NCBI GenBank assembly: GCA_937898685.1
Contig: CALEJT010000010.1
Span: forward strand, 1 to 64,000
Source: an uncultured Gammaproteobacteria bacterium
Lineage (GTDB): Bacteria > Pseudomonadota > Gammaproteobacteria > Pseudomonadales > Pseudohongiellaceae
Direction of reading: 5' to 3'
DNA length: 64,000 bases
The notes under the pieces are model-generated. The model saw nothing but the letters and a program-made list of their open reading frames with translations. It had not been told where the DNA came from and searched no databases. This document shows, piece by piece, positions 43,250 to 51,666 of this stretch (its first letter is position 1; every line of letters begins with the position of its first letter). Both the position numbers and the translations under genes were made by a program.

Positions 43250-44008
43250 ATGTCCACTTCGCATAAAGTCGCCCTCGTCACCGGTGCCGGCCGCGGCATC
43301 GGCAAGGCCTGCGCCATCGCACTGCTGCGTGCGGGTTGGCATACGGTGTTCGTCGGTCGTCGCATCGAGGCGCTTGAAGCGGCGATAGCCGAAGCTGGTA
43401 CGGTGCAAGCGCAAGCGTTGGCGCTCTCGTGCGATGTGACGAATGCAGATGCAGTCGATAGTTGTTTCAAACGCGTGAAGGCGCAGTTCGGCCGACTCGA
43501 TCTGCTCTTCAACAACGCGGGGATCCTGGGCCCGAGCGGCACCATCGATGCAATTCCGCTCGAGGCCTGGCATGAAACCTTGGCAGTGAATGTGGAAGGC
43601 GCCTTCCTTTGTGCGCGTGCCGCCTTTGCTCTGATGAAGGAACAACAGCCGCAGGGTGGACGCATCATCAACAATGGTTCGATTGCGGCACAGGTGCCGC
43701 GTCCGCATACGGTGCCCTATGCCATGACCAAGCACGCGATCAACGGTCTTACCAAGTGTCTCGCGCTCGACGGTCGTCCCTTTGGCATTGCCTGCGGTCA
43801 GATCGACATCGGTAACGTGCGTACGGAAATGACCGCGCCATTCACGCAGGGCATGTTGCAGGCCAATGGCGAACGCAAACCTGAGACTCTGTTCGAGTTG
43901 AAGGACGTGGTGGATGCCGTGCTCTACATGGCGAACCTGCCGCCCGAAGCGAACGTGCTGAACATGACGGTGATAGCCACGACCATGCCCTTCGTCGGGC
44001 GCGGCTGA
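43250..44008 (+). CDS. Short-chain dehydrogenase/reductase
   Basis: A 252-residue classical SDR. The cofactor loop is TGAGRGIGKA (about 11-20), NNAG is at about 90, and the catalytic set is NNGSIA (Ser) and YAMTKHA (Tyr-x3-Lys). HTVFVGRRIEAL after the second strand, with Arg residues, suggests NADP(H). Substrate is unknown; it stands alone before a DUF2789 gene. Confidence 0.88.
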   Translation: MSTSHKVALVTGAGRGIGKACAIALLRAGWHTVFVGRRIEALEAAIAEAGTVQAQALALSCDVTNADAVDSCFKRVKAQFGRLDLLFNNAGILGPSGTIDAIPLEAWHETLAVNVEGAFLCARAAFALMKEQQPQGGRIINNGSIAAQVPRPHTVPYAMTKHAINGLTKCLALDGRPFGIACGQIDIGNVRTEMTAPFTQGMLQANGERKPETLFELKDVVDAVLYMANLPPEANVLNMTVIATTMPFVGRG

Positions 44009-44115
44009 GTTCCGATCGGAAAGTGCTGTAGAGCACAGCCTAGGCGGATCTCGCTTTGCGGTCTTCCGGCTCTCTGCTAGGGTGGGCGTCCCACTCAAGG
44101 AAAGGAGGCGCCCGT

Positions 44116-44355
44116 ATGCAAGAGCCGACCCACACTCTCAGTGCTCTCTTTGCCCAGCTCGGGCTCGACAACAGCGAGCAGGCGATCGACGAGTTCATCC
44201 GTCAGCAGGCTCCTCTCCCTCCCGCCATGCAATTGCATGAAGCGCCATGTTGGACACCGGCGCAGTCGAAGCTGCTGTTGGAATCAGTGCTGGTCGACGC
44301 AGACTGGGCGCTGGTGGTCGATACGCTGGATACGCTGCTGCGTAAGAAGGATTAG
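44116..44355 (+). CDS. DUF2789 family protein
   Basis: A 79-residue protein of the DUF2789 family, known from gammaproteobacteria: HTLSALFAQLGLDNSEQAIDEFIRQQAPLP, then WTPAQSKLLLESVLVDADWALVVDTLDTLLR. ATG 44116 follows an AAGGAGG ribosome site. Small, acidic, helical and cytosolic; function unknown. Its stop codon overlaps a perfect 11 bp stem. Confidence 0.85.
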   Translation: MQEPTHTLSALFAQLGLDNSEQAIDEFIRQQAPLPPAMQLHEAPCWTPAQSKLLLESVLVDADWALVVDTLDTLLRKKD

Positions 44356-44381
44356 TGCAGACCGAGTTCTTCGGTCTGCAC
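44355..44381 (+). terminator. Hairpin at the DUF2789 stop
   Basis: GTGCAGACCGA and TCGGTCTGCAC pair over 11 bp with a 5 nt loop. No T-run follows, so it may stabilise the mRNA end rather than terminate. The convergent gene begins to end 14 nt later. Confidence 0.5.
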
Positions 44382-44394
44382 CGTAACCATCATC

Positions 44395-45075
44395 TCAAGG
44401 AGTGGAGAGCTGAGCGGCGAGATTGACGCTCGGATAGGCCTTGGCGAACTCGGCCTTTTCCTGTTCGAACTGCGCACGCAAGGCGCGGTCGGATTCATTC
44501 ACTTCCATCGCATCCTGCAGATCGCGCAAATAGGCGAGCCAGCTTTCGCGTGAGGCACGATGTGCTGCCTCGTCCGTGCTGCCGACCACCGTGACTTCCC
44601 GCAGGCTTTCATCCGGCAGTTCGCTGAAGCGTTCGGCTTCGGGCACTGCCGCAGGCGGCGGCCCCAAGGAGCCTCGTACCGGAATGATGATCGGCTCGCC
44701 CGAGGCCTGCGCGACCAGGTAGGGGCCGAGTGCCGCACGTACTGGAATGTTCAGTGTGCCGGTGATTGCGAGCTGCTGCTCTCTTTCACCATTGGCTGCC
44801 GTGCCGAAGGAGCGCGTCGCCGTGTTGGCTTCCGCGTGTACGGTGCCGGCGATGCCCAGGCTGAAGTAGAAAAGTACACCCAAGGTGGCGATGACGAAGC
44901 CGAGGACGAGTGCGCGTGGTAAGGGGATGGTGGGTTGATAGGAGATTTTCTGTGGACTCGCAGCGCTGAAGTGCACTTCGATGTCAAAGGCCGATTTGCG
45001 CAACTGATGCTGGCTGACAGCGGGGTTGGCAGATTGGGACCGGAGCGTACTGTCGTTCTGGGTATGGCTCTGCAT
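44395..45075 (-). CDS. Single-pass membrane protein of unknown function
   Basis: A 226-residue protein I do not recognise. An N-terminal polar segment of about 50 residues (rich in Gln, Ser) faces the cytosol, then one membrane helix (LVLGFVIATLGVLFYFSLGIAG) and a periplasmic part of about 140 residues. The latter has two similar segments, NIPVRAALGPYLVAQASGE and IIPVRGSLGPPPAAVPE, an internal VR-LGP repeat. A helical acidic tail ends LRAQFEQEKAEFAKAYPSVN. No partner is evident. Confidence 0.65.
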   Translation of the reverse strand: MQSHTQNDSTLRSQSANPAVSQHQLRKSAFDIEVHFSAASPQKISYQPTIPLPRALVLGFVIATLGVLFYFSLGIAGTVHAEANTATRSFGTAANGEREQQLAITGTLNIPVRAALGPYLVAQASGEPIIIPVRGSLGPPPAAVPEAERFSELPDESLREVTVVGSTDEAAHRASRESWLAYLRDLQDAMEVNESDRALRAQFEQEKAEFAKAYPSVNLAAQLSTP

Positions 45076-45525
45076 GGTGATGCCGCCTCCGGGCGGTCTC
45101 GTTCACTTCTCATAGCCGGCACTGCAGCCTGCGCGCGGCGAAGCTGGTACACCGGCTCCCCTCTATGACCCATCCGCGCTGGGAGAAAACCGCCCGGAAC
45201 TGCCTGGCCTGGCGCATCCCTGAATTCAGCAGGGTCATGGCTGGGCACTATAACAGCTAGTTCTGCGGGTTGTGCAAGACTTTGGCTGTTCATACCAAAT
45301 TTTGACGCGGGGCCAAAGCGGGCGAAAAAGGGGCAAATCGATGGCTTTCGGTCAGGCTCAGCAGCAAGTCGCGCTGTCTGGGCAGCTCGTTCACTGCAGC
45401 TTGCCGAGGGGGTGAATCAGAGTAGTGATATGGAATCGCGATGAAGCGAGAGGCTCAGGATCATTAAGAGAACGAAGGATCAATAACTGCGAAGCGAAGA
45501 AACTCGGAGCTCGTTCCCCAAACGA
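45076..45525. other. Gene-free stretch upstream of the membrane protein
   Basis: No credible gene is visible; all open frames are short shadows. A small stem CCGCC-TCCG-GGCGG lies just before the 45075 start on the minus strand and may be part of its leader. The rest holds promoter sequence for that gene and nothing I can name. Confidence 0.5.
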
Positions 45526-45549
45526 AAACGCGGCCCGAAGGCCGCGTTT
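45526..45549 (-). terminator. Terminator of the DUF6152 operon
   Basis: AAACGCGGCC-CGAA-GGCCGCGTTT is a perfect 10 bp stem. On the minus strand it is followed by TCGTTTGGGG after the TTT, and lies 15 bp past the DUF6152 stop. Confidence 0.85.
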
Positions 45550-45564
45550 CCACGAGCAGGTAGC

Positions 45565-45945
45565 TTATTGCGGCGGAACGCCGGCAACGATGGGCGTGCC
45601 GTCTTCGCGCGTCGGGTTGCCGCGTACCAGCAGTCCATGGGCACCTTCGAGTTTGGCGGCGAAACCTTTGACCTTGATGCGGTCGCCGGGCTTGAAGGTT
45701 TCCGCGCTGTAACCGCGACGCACCATGTGCGCAACGGCGGAGCCGCCGTAGCTCACGTCCCATTCCACGCCGTCGACGTCGAGCGACAGAGTCGGGTGCG
45801 GGTTGATGAAACGCCAGGATTTCACGGTGCCGACGAGTTCCACTTCCACTTCTTCGTTGTAGACGCCGTTGGTGCTGTGATGAGCCCAGGCGACGCTGCC
45901 CAGGCTCAGGGTCAGCGCAGTCAGCATGAGTTTGATCTTGTTCAT
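45565..45945 (-). CDS. DUF6152 exported protein
   Basis: A 126-residue exported protein with a signal peptide ending GSVAWA-HH. The mature start HHSTNGVYN and the segment GTVKSWRFINPHPTLSLDV are marks of DUF6152. It is a small beta protein, perhaps an OB-like fold that binds a ligand or metal through the leading His pair. The family often sits beside exported hydrolase-like proteins and TonB receptors in bacteria that use unusual carbon sources. It is 36 bp after the next gene and shares its transcript. Confidence 0.82.
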   Translation of the reverse strand: MNKIKLMLTALTLSLGSVAWAHHSTNGVYNEEVEVELVGTVKSWRFINPHPTLSLDVDGVEWDVSYGGSAVAHMVRRGYSAETFKPGDRIKVKGFAAKLEGAHGLLVRGNPTREDGTPIVAGVPPQ

Positions 45946-45981
45946 GTCAGTGTCTCCAATTCGATATGACAGTACTTGCGC

Positions 45982-46761
45982 TCAGTCCGGCAGACGGACG
46001 ATGGGCGGGTCATCTGGATACTGCGTCGGCAACAACTTCAGCGAATCCCTTGCACCTTCCGGATCGCAGGCCCAGGGCAGCGCGAGAGGCTCGGGGTCAC
46101 GACGGTGGCGGATCTTGAACGACCACGGTTCCTTGAGGAAGAAAGTGTCGATGGTGCTGACTTCCAGCAGCAGGTCGTCACCGTCACGGGTGTAGACCTC
46201 GGTGACTTTCTTCTGCGTGGAAGAGGCCAGTTTGAAGTCGGCGTTCAGACCCTGCGGGTCGAAGGTGAAGCGGGTGGTCTCTACGATCAGCGAGCCATTT
46301 TCATAGCGGCCGACGGAGTGGCCGAAGATGAAGAACTCGTGCGGCAGAGGCTTGGGATGACCGTGGCCTTCCAGCCAGATCGTGCGCACGACGTCGTCCT
46401 TGCCGTAGGCGATGACGATGCGATCGTCCATCTGCGTGATCTCGTAGGAGTAGGGATCGCTCCACATGTGGGGGATCGACATCGGACCGCAGTCGTACTT
46501 GGGCTGCGCCACTTCGTCGATCGCATCGCGATAGGCTTTCGCGCGATTGGTCAGGCGGGGGTCATTTTCTTCCAGCACCATGCACTGAAAGCCGCTGCCG
46601 TCGACGCACTGGCCCCACTGCCAGACGCCATTTAAGTCGGGAATGTCGTTGCTGGCGGCCATCGCGTAGTGGGTCAGGCCCGCGAGGGCAGCAGCGCAGG
46701 ATAGGGTCAGCAGCTTGAATCTATGGCTGCGGACGGGTGGCGTTCGATGTTCGTAACTCAC
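45982..46761 (-). CDS. Exported protein of unknown function paired with DUF6152
   Basis: A 259-residue exported protein with a Sec signal (LLTLSCAAALAGLTHYAMA-ASN). The mature part starts DIPDLNGVWQWGQC, a pattern seen at the start of many proteins that occur with DUF6152, and is beta-rich (ENGSLIVETTRFTFDPQGL, DGDDLLLEVSTIDTFFL), probably a lipocalin-like barrel. Four Cys may form disulfides. It may bind a small hydrophobic molecule; this is inference. Confidence 0.65.
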   Translation of the reverse strand: MSYEHRTPPVRSHRFKLLTLSCAAALAGLTHYAMAASNDIPDLNGVWQWGQCVDGSGFQCMVLEENDPRLTNRAKAYRDAIDEVAQPKYDCGPMSIPHMWSDPYSYEITQMDDRIVIAYGKDDVVRTIWLEGHGHPKPLPHEFFIFGHSVGRYENGSLIVETTRFTFDPQGLNADFKLASSTQKKVTEVYTRDGDDLLLEVSTIDTFFLKEPWSFKIRHRRDPEPLALPWACDPEGARDSLKLLPTQYPDDPPIVRLPD

Positions 46762-47209
46762 GTTTCCCCTCTCTCATCTTTGTAATGCTTGGTTGTTATG
46801 CCCGCAGTCTGGCGCGGCAGCACGGGTTTGTACCCGCTTGTACTTTGTACGCTGGCCTACCCAGAGGAGCACCAGTCGAGCGTCGGGATCATTGCGTAAA
46901 GTTTTTCCACGCTCAATCTCAAAGCGGCATTTGCGCCAAATTTTCTTGATTGTGCGTCAGTTGTGGAGCTGATCCGACCGGATGCGGCTGTGCCCGAGCA
47001 TGCAAGACCCTCCCTCATCGTCAACGATTACGCAATGTTGGTCGTCTCCGCCAATGGTTGGTGGTGCGTGCACTATTCTTACACTTTTTCACAATTAAGT
47101 ATTTGAAATTACACAGAAAAATTTTTGGCACGCATTCTGAATAGCAGGTTCTCAAGTTCACGGCGAGTGGACGGAAGACAGAACAACAACCTGTTAAGAG
47201 GAATGACAA
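46762..47209. other. Gene-free, AT-richer stretch between divergent genes
   Basis: This 448 bp gap holds promoters for the minus-strand DUF6152 pair and the plus-strand gene at 47210. TTGGCACG at 47125-47132 matches a sigma-54 -24 element, but the following CTGA does not fit the -12 element. The section 47085-47125 is rich in A and T. No RNA gene or repeat seen. Confidence 0.5.
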
Positions 47210-47581
47210 ATGAAAACTCTCATCGCCGCTTTCATCGGAGCCGCTGCGCTGCTGCAAGGTAGTCAGGTGCTGGCTGCTGCCGATCCCGGAGTCGATCAGG
47301 AAGCTCTGGTCAGGATCTGCGAAGCAGTGCGGAAGAACGACGTGATGGAAATGCGCCGTGAAGTGGCTGAGTTCTACGGCATCGGCATTCCGAAGCATCA
47401 GGGCCTGCGTCTGATGGCACGTGACCTGCGCTGCAACGGCATGACGCCCGTCGACTACGCGCTGCGTAACAACGCCAGGGACGTGGCTTCGACCCTGGCC
47501 GAACGCAGCGGCCGTGAGCGTGCGGAAAGCCGCGCCCGCGCCGTTGCCCAGAAACGCGCTGCCACTGCCGCCGAGGGCTGA
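47210..47581 (+). CDS. Small exported helical protein, DUF3718-like
   Basis: A 123-residue protein with a signal peptide (AAFIGAAALLQGSQVLA-AAD). The mature part is helical with one Cys pair (LVRICEAVR and DLRCNGMT), then GMTPVDYALRNNARDVASTLAERSG resembling a worn ankyrin unit or the DUF3718 pattern, and a tail of Arg, Ala and Glu. The start is preceded by AGAGGAATG. Family assignment is uncertain. It ends exactly where the convergent LysR gene ends. Confidence 0.65.
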   Translation: MKTLIAAFIGAAALLQGSQVLAAADPGVDQEALVRICEAVRKNDVMEMRREVAEFYGIGIPKHQGLRLMARDLRCNGMTPVDYALRNNARDVASTLAERSGRERAESRARAVAQKRAATAAEG

Positions 47582-48481
47582 TCAGCGCAGAACATCGGCG
47601 ACGACGGCGGCGATCCAGTCCATGAAGGCACGCACGCGCCGTGGCAGATGGCGGCGGTTGGCATAGAGCAGCGTGATCGGCATGGGCGCGCAGCGATACT
47701 GCGGCAGGACTTCCACCAGGGTGCCTGCCCGCAGTAGGGGGCGAACGCCGGGCTCGGGGGTCTGGATGATCCCGAGCCCTGCCAGGCAGGCCGCGGTATA
47801 GGTGTGCGCGTTGTTGACGACGACCGCGCCCGGCATGGGAACGCTGCGCTCGATGCCATCGGCGTCGAGATATTCGAATCCTGGCAGAGCGTTGCCGAAA
47901 CTTTGCACGTAGTGCACCAGCCGATGGTGCACCAGGGACTCGAGCGAGTCCGGCACGCCATGGCGCTCGGCGTAGTCACTACTCACACAATTGATGATCG
48001 GTATCTCTCCCAGCGGCCGCGCGATGAGAGCGCTCTCGCCGACACTCCCCACACGCACCACGCAGTCGAATCCTTCTCGTACCAGGTCCACACGGCGGTC
48101 CGTGCTGCTGAGTTCGATCTCGATGCCGGGATGAGCAGCGAGAAACTCCGGCAGCCGCGGTACCACGTAGTTGGTGGCGAGCCCGCTCGACATGTCCACG
48201 CGGATGCGGCCGGTGAGTGTCCCTCCGGAGCGGAAGAGTCCCTGCACTTCCTCGAGATCCGCCAAGAGATCCTTGCAGCGCTGGTAATAAACCTGTCCGT
48301 CCTGTGTCACCTGCACCTTGCGCGTGGTGCGGTGCAACAGGCGCGTGCCGAGCTCCCCTTCCAATTGCTGCACGGCCGACGATACCGTGGCCTTGGGGAT
48401 GCCCAGGTTGTTGGCCGCCTGCGTGAAGCTGGCCAGCTCCGCCACCCGCAGGAAGATCCGCATCGCGTCGAGCTGATTCAT
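47582..48481 (-). CDS. LysR-family transcriptional regulator
   Basis: A 299-residue LysR regulator. The N-terminal winged HTH is MRIFLRVAELASFTQAANNLGIPKATVSSAVQQLEGELGTRLLHRTTRKV, and the C-terminal effector domain begins GRIRVDMSSGLATNYVVPRLPEFLAAHPGIEIELSS. It matches the subgroup that controls a divergent oxidoreductase. The SDR gene starts 120 bp away on the other strand, so it is the probable target. Effector unknown. Confidence 0.92.
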   Translation of the reverse strand: MNQLDAMRIFLRVAELASFTQAANNLGIPKATVSSAVQQLEGELGTRLLHRTTRKVQVTQDGQVYYQRCKDLLADLEEVQGLFRSGGTLTGRIRVDMSSGLATNYVVPRLPEFLAAHPGIEIELSSTDRRVDLVREGFDCVVRVGSVGESALIARPLGEIPIINCVSSDYAERHGVPDSLESLVHHRLVHYVQSFGNALPGFEYLDADGIERSVPMPGAVVVNNAHTYTAACLAGLGIIQTPEPGVRPLLRAGTLVEVLPQYRCAPMPITLLYANRRHLPRRVRAFMDWIAAVVADVLR

Positions 48482-48601
48482 GGCTGCTCACTGTTAGTGA
48501 TTTCTGAATAGTGTAATCAAAATTGTTCGGTTTATCTTGCCAGTTCTGGGCAATAGAGTTTCCGCCAGCCACCATTCGGGGTGGCACCACTGGAGGAAAC
48601 C

Positions 48602-49360
48602 ATGCAACCGAAGATCGCACTCATCACTGGTGGCAGCCGTGGCCTGGGCCGCGCCGCTGCCCTCGCCCTGGCCGACCAGGACGTCCACGCCATCCTGACC
48701 TATCAGCACCGCGCTGCGGATGCGCAGGTGGTGGTGGAGGAAATCAAGAACCGTGGCGCCAAGGCCGTGGCCCTGCCGCTCGACGTCGGCTCGAGCAGCA
48801 GCTTTCCCACCTTCGCCGCGCAGGTAGGCGAGGCGCTGCAGCACGAGTGGCAGCGCGACAGCTTCGACTTCCTGGTCAACAACGCCGGCATGGGGATCAA
48901 CGCTCCCTTCACGGAATTCACCGAGGAGCAATTCGATCAGCTCTATCGCGTGCACCTGAAGGGCGTGTTCTTCCTGACGCAGGCGCTGCTGCCGTACGTC
49001 GCCCAGGGCGGACGCATCCTCAACGTTTCCTCGGGGCTGGCACGCTTCACCTATCCCGGCTACGGCCCGTATGCAGCGATGAAGGGCGGGGTGGAAGTGC
49101 TCACGCGGTATCTCGCGAAGGAACTCGGCTCGCGTGGCATCGCGGTGAACGTCATTGCGCCCGGTGCCATCGAGACGGACTTCGGCGGTGGCCACGTGCG
49201 CGACAACCGCGACGTCAACGCCTTCCTCGCCAGTCAGACCGCCTTGGGGCGGGTAGGGAAACCGGAGGACATCGGCGGTGCCGTGGCCGCGCTCCTGACT
49301 GGCGGCCTCGGCTGGATGACGGCGCAGCGTGTCGAAGTCTCCGGGGGCATGTTCCTCTGA
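48602..49360 (+). CDS. Short-chain dehydrogenase/reductase controlled by LysR
   Basis: A 252-residue classical SDR. The cofactor loop is TGGSRGLGRA (about 9-18), NNAGMG is at about 95, and the catalytic set is NVSSGLA (Ser) and YGPYAAMKGG (Tyr-x3-Lys). ATG 48602 follows GGAGGAAACC, a good ribosome site; the open frame starting at 48581 is not needed. Divergent from the LysR gene, an arrangement typical for a LysR-regulated reductase. Confidence 0.9.
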   Translation: MQPKIALITGGSRGLGRAAALALADQDVHAILTYQHRAADAQVVVEEIKNRGAKAVALPLDVGSSSSFPTFAAQVGEALQHEWQRDSFDFLVNNAGMGINAPFTEFTEEQFDQLYRVHLKGVFFLTQALLPYVAQGGRILNVSSGLARFTYPGYGPYAAMKGGVEVLTRYLAKELGSRGIAVNVIAPGAIETDFGGGHVRDNRDVNAFLASQTALGRVGKPEDIGGAVAALLTGGLGWMTAQRVEVSGGMFL

Positions 49361-49678
49361 GGACTGAAGGTCTGGCTTCGCTAGCCATGGGCCGGTGTCC
49401 GAGGCGCATGCTGCGCCACATGCGCCGTAGGAGAACGGTCCACGGTCCATGGCTGGCGAAGACTCTCGAAGGAGCGCATGCCCTGACTCCGTAGCTCTGC
49501 CAGTGTCGGGTGTATGGGCAGCTTTACTACGTTTTTCCTTCGCTTTTCGCGGGTTTCTACTCCTCGCACCCGGCGCCCTGGGTAGGTACACTGCCGGTCC
49601 GTTCGGACGGCGACGACAGAGCCCCGGGGTGGTTCCCGACTCGTCCGCACCGAAGTTCATGTGTTGGGCCGCGGGACC
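49361..49678. other. Gene-free stretch before glrK
   Basis: No credible gene. GGCGCATG (49403-49410) and CATGCGCC (49419-49426) form an 8 bp hairpin without T-run after the SDR gene, and ACGGTCC is repeated in tandem at about 49435-49448. The right part should hold the glrK promoter, which I cannot place. Confidence 0.5.
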
Positions 49679-51103
49679 ATGCCTTCGTTCAAGCCACGCT
49701 CCATCTTCCAGCTGACGGTCACCGGCTTCTTGACGGTGGCCGGTCTTCTGATCGTTGCGCTCGTGACCACGGCGCGGCAGATCGATTCGCTGGGTGAGCA
49801 GAGTCAGCGTGTGGTCAACCAATCCGTGGCAGCCATCGGTGCCGGCAGGATCCTGATGGAGCAGGCCTTCGCGATGGAGCGCAACATCCGTCAGTACCAG
49901 GTGCTGCGCGATCCGCAGATCCTCAAGGTCTACCAGGAGAGGCGGGTGACCTTCGATACCGCCGCGCGCCAGTTGAGCAGCCTCGATCTCGATCCGGCGC
50001 TCGGGCAACAGGCGCTGCGACTCCTGGATCATGAGCACAAGGTCTATGAAGTGGTGCGGCAGCCGGAACTGCGCGGCGACGCCACGGCACTGCTGCCAGC
50101 GCTCGTCAGTGCCACGCAGTCGATCACCGCCGACATCGATGCCTGGACCCGGCGTGAGCTCGAGTCCATCCGCGAGGAAACGCGCCGCTCGCGTCAGATC
50201 CTCACGCTGCAGGCATTGATCTTCACGATCACCGCCCTGGTGATGGCGGCCGTGTTCACCGCCCTGATCACGCGTCCGCTGGGACAGGTGCACCGCGCCA
50301 TCAATCGCTTGGGCGACCGCGGTGCCAGCGAACCGGTGCAGATCAGCGGCCCGACCGACCTCGTGCAACTGGGTGAACGGCTCGATTGGTTGCGAGAGCG
50401 GCTGCAGTTGCTCGAACGGCAACGCAGTGCCTTTCTGCGCCACGTCTCGCACGAGTTGAAAACGCCGCTCGCCGCGATTCAGGAAAGTGCATCGCTCTTG
50501 CGGGAAGGCGTGGTGGGTGGACTCAACGCACGTCAGCAGGACATCCTGCGCATCCAACAGAACAACTGTCAGCGACTGACGGCGCTCATCAACGAACTGC
50601 TCAAGCATCACGAAGAAAGCTTCGCCGTGCTCGACGCACCACCGGAGAATTTCCGCTTCGACGTGTTGGTACAGGAAGTGCTGGCGAATCAGGAACTCGC
50701 GCTGCAAGCGCGTTGTCTGAAAGTAGCCACGGTGCTCGAGTCCGTGACGGTGCGCGGCAACCGTGAGCAATTGCGCGTCGTGGTGGACAACCTCCTGTCG
50801 AACGCCATTCGCCATTCCCCGCTCGACGGCACGATTTCGGTGCGGGTGCAGGCCACCGACATGGCGATCTGCGAGGTTGCCGACGAAGGGCCGGGAGTGT
50901 CCGATCTCGACGCCTCACACATTTTCGAAGCCTTCTACCGCGGTTCCAGTGCGGACGATGGCGCTTACGGCGGCAGTGGGCTGGGACTGGCCATCGCCGA
51001 AGAGTATGCCAAGGCCAATCAAGGGACGTTGATGTTGGTGAAGCACGCGGGGAAAGGTGCGCTGTTCCGTCTGTGCCTGCCGCTGTCATCGGAGACGAAA
51101 TAA
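49679..51103 (+). CDS. glrK: Sensor histidine kinase GlrK/QseE
   Basis: A 474-residue inner-membrane kinase. One membrane helix near 10-30, a periplasmic helical domain of about 150 residues, a second helix near 180-200 and a HAMP-like region precede HisKA (phospho-His in RHVSHELKTPLAAIQE near 257) and the ATPase boxes NLLSNAIRHSP, DEGPGV and GSGLGLAI. Order kinase, lipoprotein, sigma-54 regulator matches glrK-qseG-glrR of enterobacteria, where it senses envelope state and controls small RNAs. ATG 49679 is chosen over a TTG at 49661. Confidence 0.9.
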   Translation: MPSFKPRSIFQLTVTGFLTVAGLLIVALVTTARQIDSLGEQSQRVVNQSVAAIGAGRILMEQAFAMERNIRQYQVLRDPQILKVYQERRVTFDTAARQLSSLDLDPALGQQALRLLDHEHKVYEVVRQPELRGDATALLPALVSATQSITADIDAWTRRELESIREETRRSRQILTLQALIFTITALVMAAVFTALITRPLGQVHRAINRLGDRGASEPVQISGPTDLVQLGERLDWLRERLQLLERQRSAFLRHVSHELKTPLAAIQESASLLREGVVGGLNARQQDILRIQQNNCQRLTALINELLKHHEESFAVLDAPPENFRFDVLVQEVLANQELALQARCLKVATVLESVTVRGNREQLRVVVDNLLSNAIRHSPLDGTISVRVQATDMAICEVADEGPGVSDLDASHIFEAFYRGSSADDGAYGGSGLGLAIAEEYAKANQGTLMLVKHAGKGALFRLCLPLSSETK

Positions 51104-51106
51104 CCC

Positions 51107-51664
51107 ATGTCATTTTTGCCGTCCATTCGGCTTCTGGCCGTTCTCGTTGCCTTGCCACTGGCAGGCTGCGTCAGCACCAGTACGAGTTTCATCGAAGAAC
51201 CCGAACCTCCGGTGGCGGAATCCCTGCCACCGCCGCTGGCCTACTACGTGTGGCTGAAACAGGCCTCACAGCAGGAGCTGGTGGCCGAGCGCGATCGCCT
51301 GTTCGCCAATGAAATCGGTGAAGATCCCTTCATGGTGGCGCTGCGCCACGGACTCCTGCTGCTCGCCACCGGCGTCATGAACGGGCAACGCGAAGCCGAC
51401 GTGCTGAAGGGCCTGGCGGATGCCAGCGAAGCAGAACATCCGGATGAAATACGTGCGCTCGGGCAACTGGTGGGCACGCAGATCCGTCTGCGTCGACAGG
51501 TGCTCGGTGTAAATCAACCGCAAAACGAGGGAACCACCGCAGAACTCGAACGCCTGCGCGAGGAGAATGCGCGCCTGCAGCGCCAGATCGACGCCCTCAC
51601 CAGCATCGAGCAGCAGTTGATCGAGCGCGAGATCAACGAAGCCCAGAAAACCAGACAGCCGTAA
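51107..51664 (+). CDS. qseG: QseG-like outer-membrane lipoprotein
   Basis: A 185-residue lipoprotein with lipobox LAGC at about residue 20. The middle holds helical repeats (YYVWLKQASQQELVAERDRLF; LALRHGLLLLATGVMN-like) and the C-terminal part is a coiled coil, ELERLREENARLQRQIDALTSIEQQL. In enterobacteria QseG (YfhG) binds GlrK from the outer membrane and controls its kinase activity; sequence similarity is low, and the call rests on position between glrK and glrR (3 and 2 bp gaps), size and lipobox. Confidence 0.75.
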   Translation: MSFLPSIRLLAVLVALPLAGCVSTSTSFIEEPEPPVAESLPPPLAYYVWLKQASQQELVAERDRLFANEIGEDPFMVALRHGLLLLATGVMNGQREADVLKGLADASEAEHPDEIRALGQLVGTQIRLRRQVLGVNQPQNEGTTAELERLREENARLQRQIDALTSIEQQLIEREINEAQKTRQP

Positions 51665-51666
51665 TC

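Noticed and set aside
47125..47140. Sigma-54 promoter before the gene at 47210
   Set aside because: The -24 half TTGGCACG is perfect, but the -12 half reads CTGA in place of TTGC.
48494..50815. 773-codon open frame on the minus strand
   Set aside because: It is antisense to an SDR and glrK, which have clear family motifs. Long antisense frames are expected in GC-rich DNA, and the translation shows no family signal.
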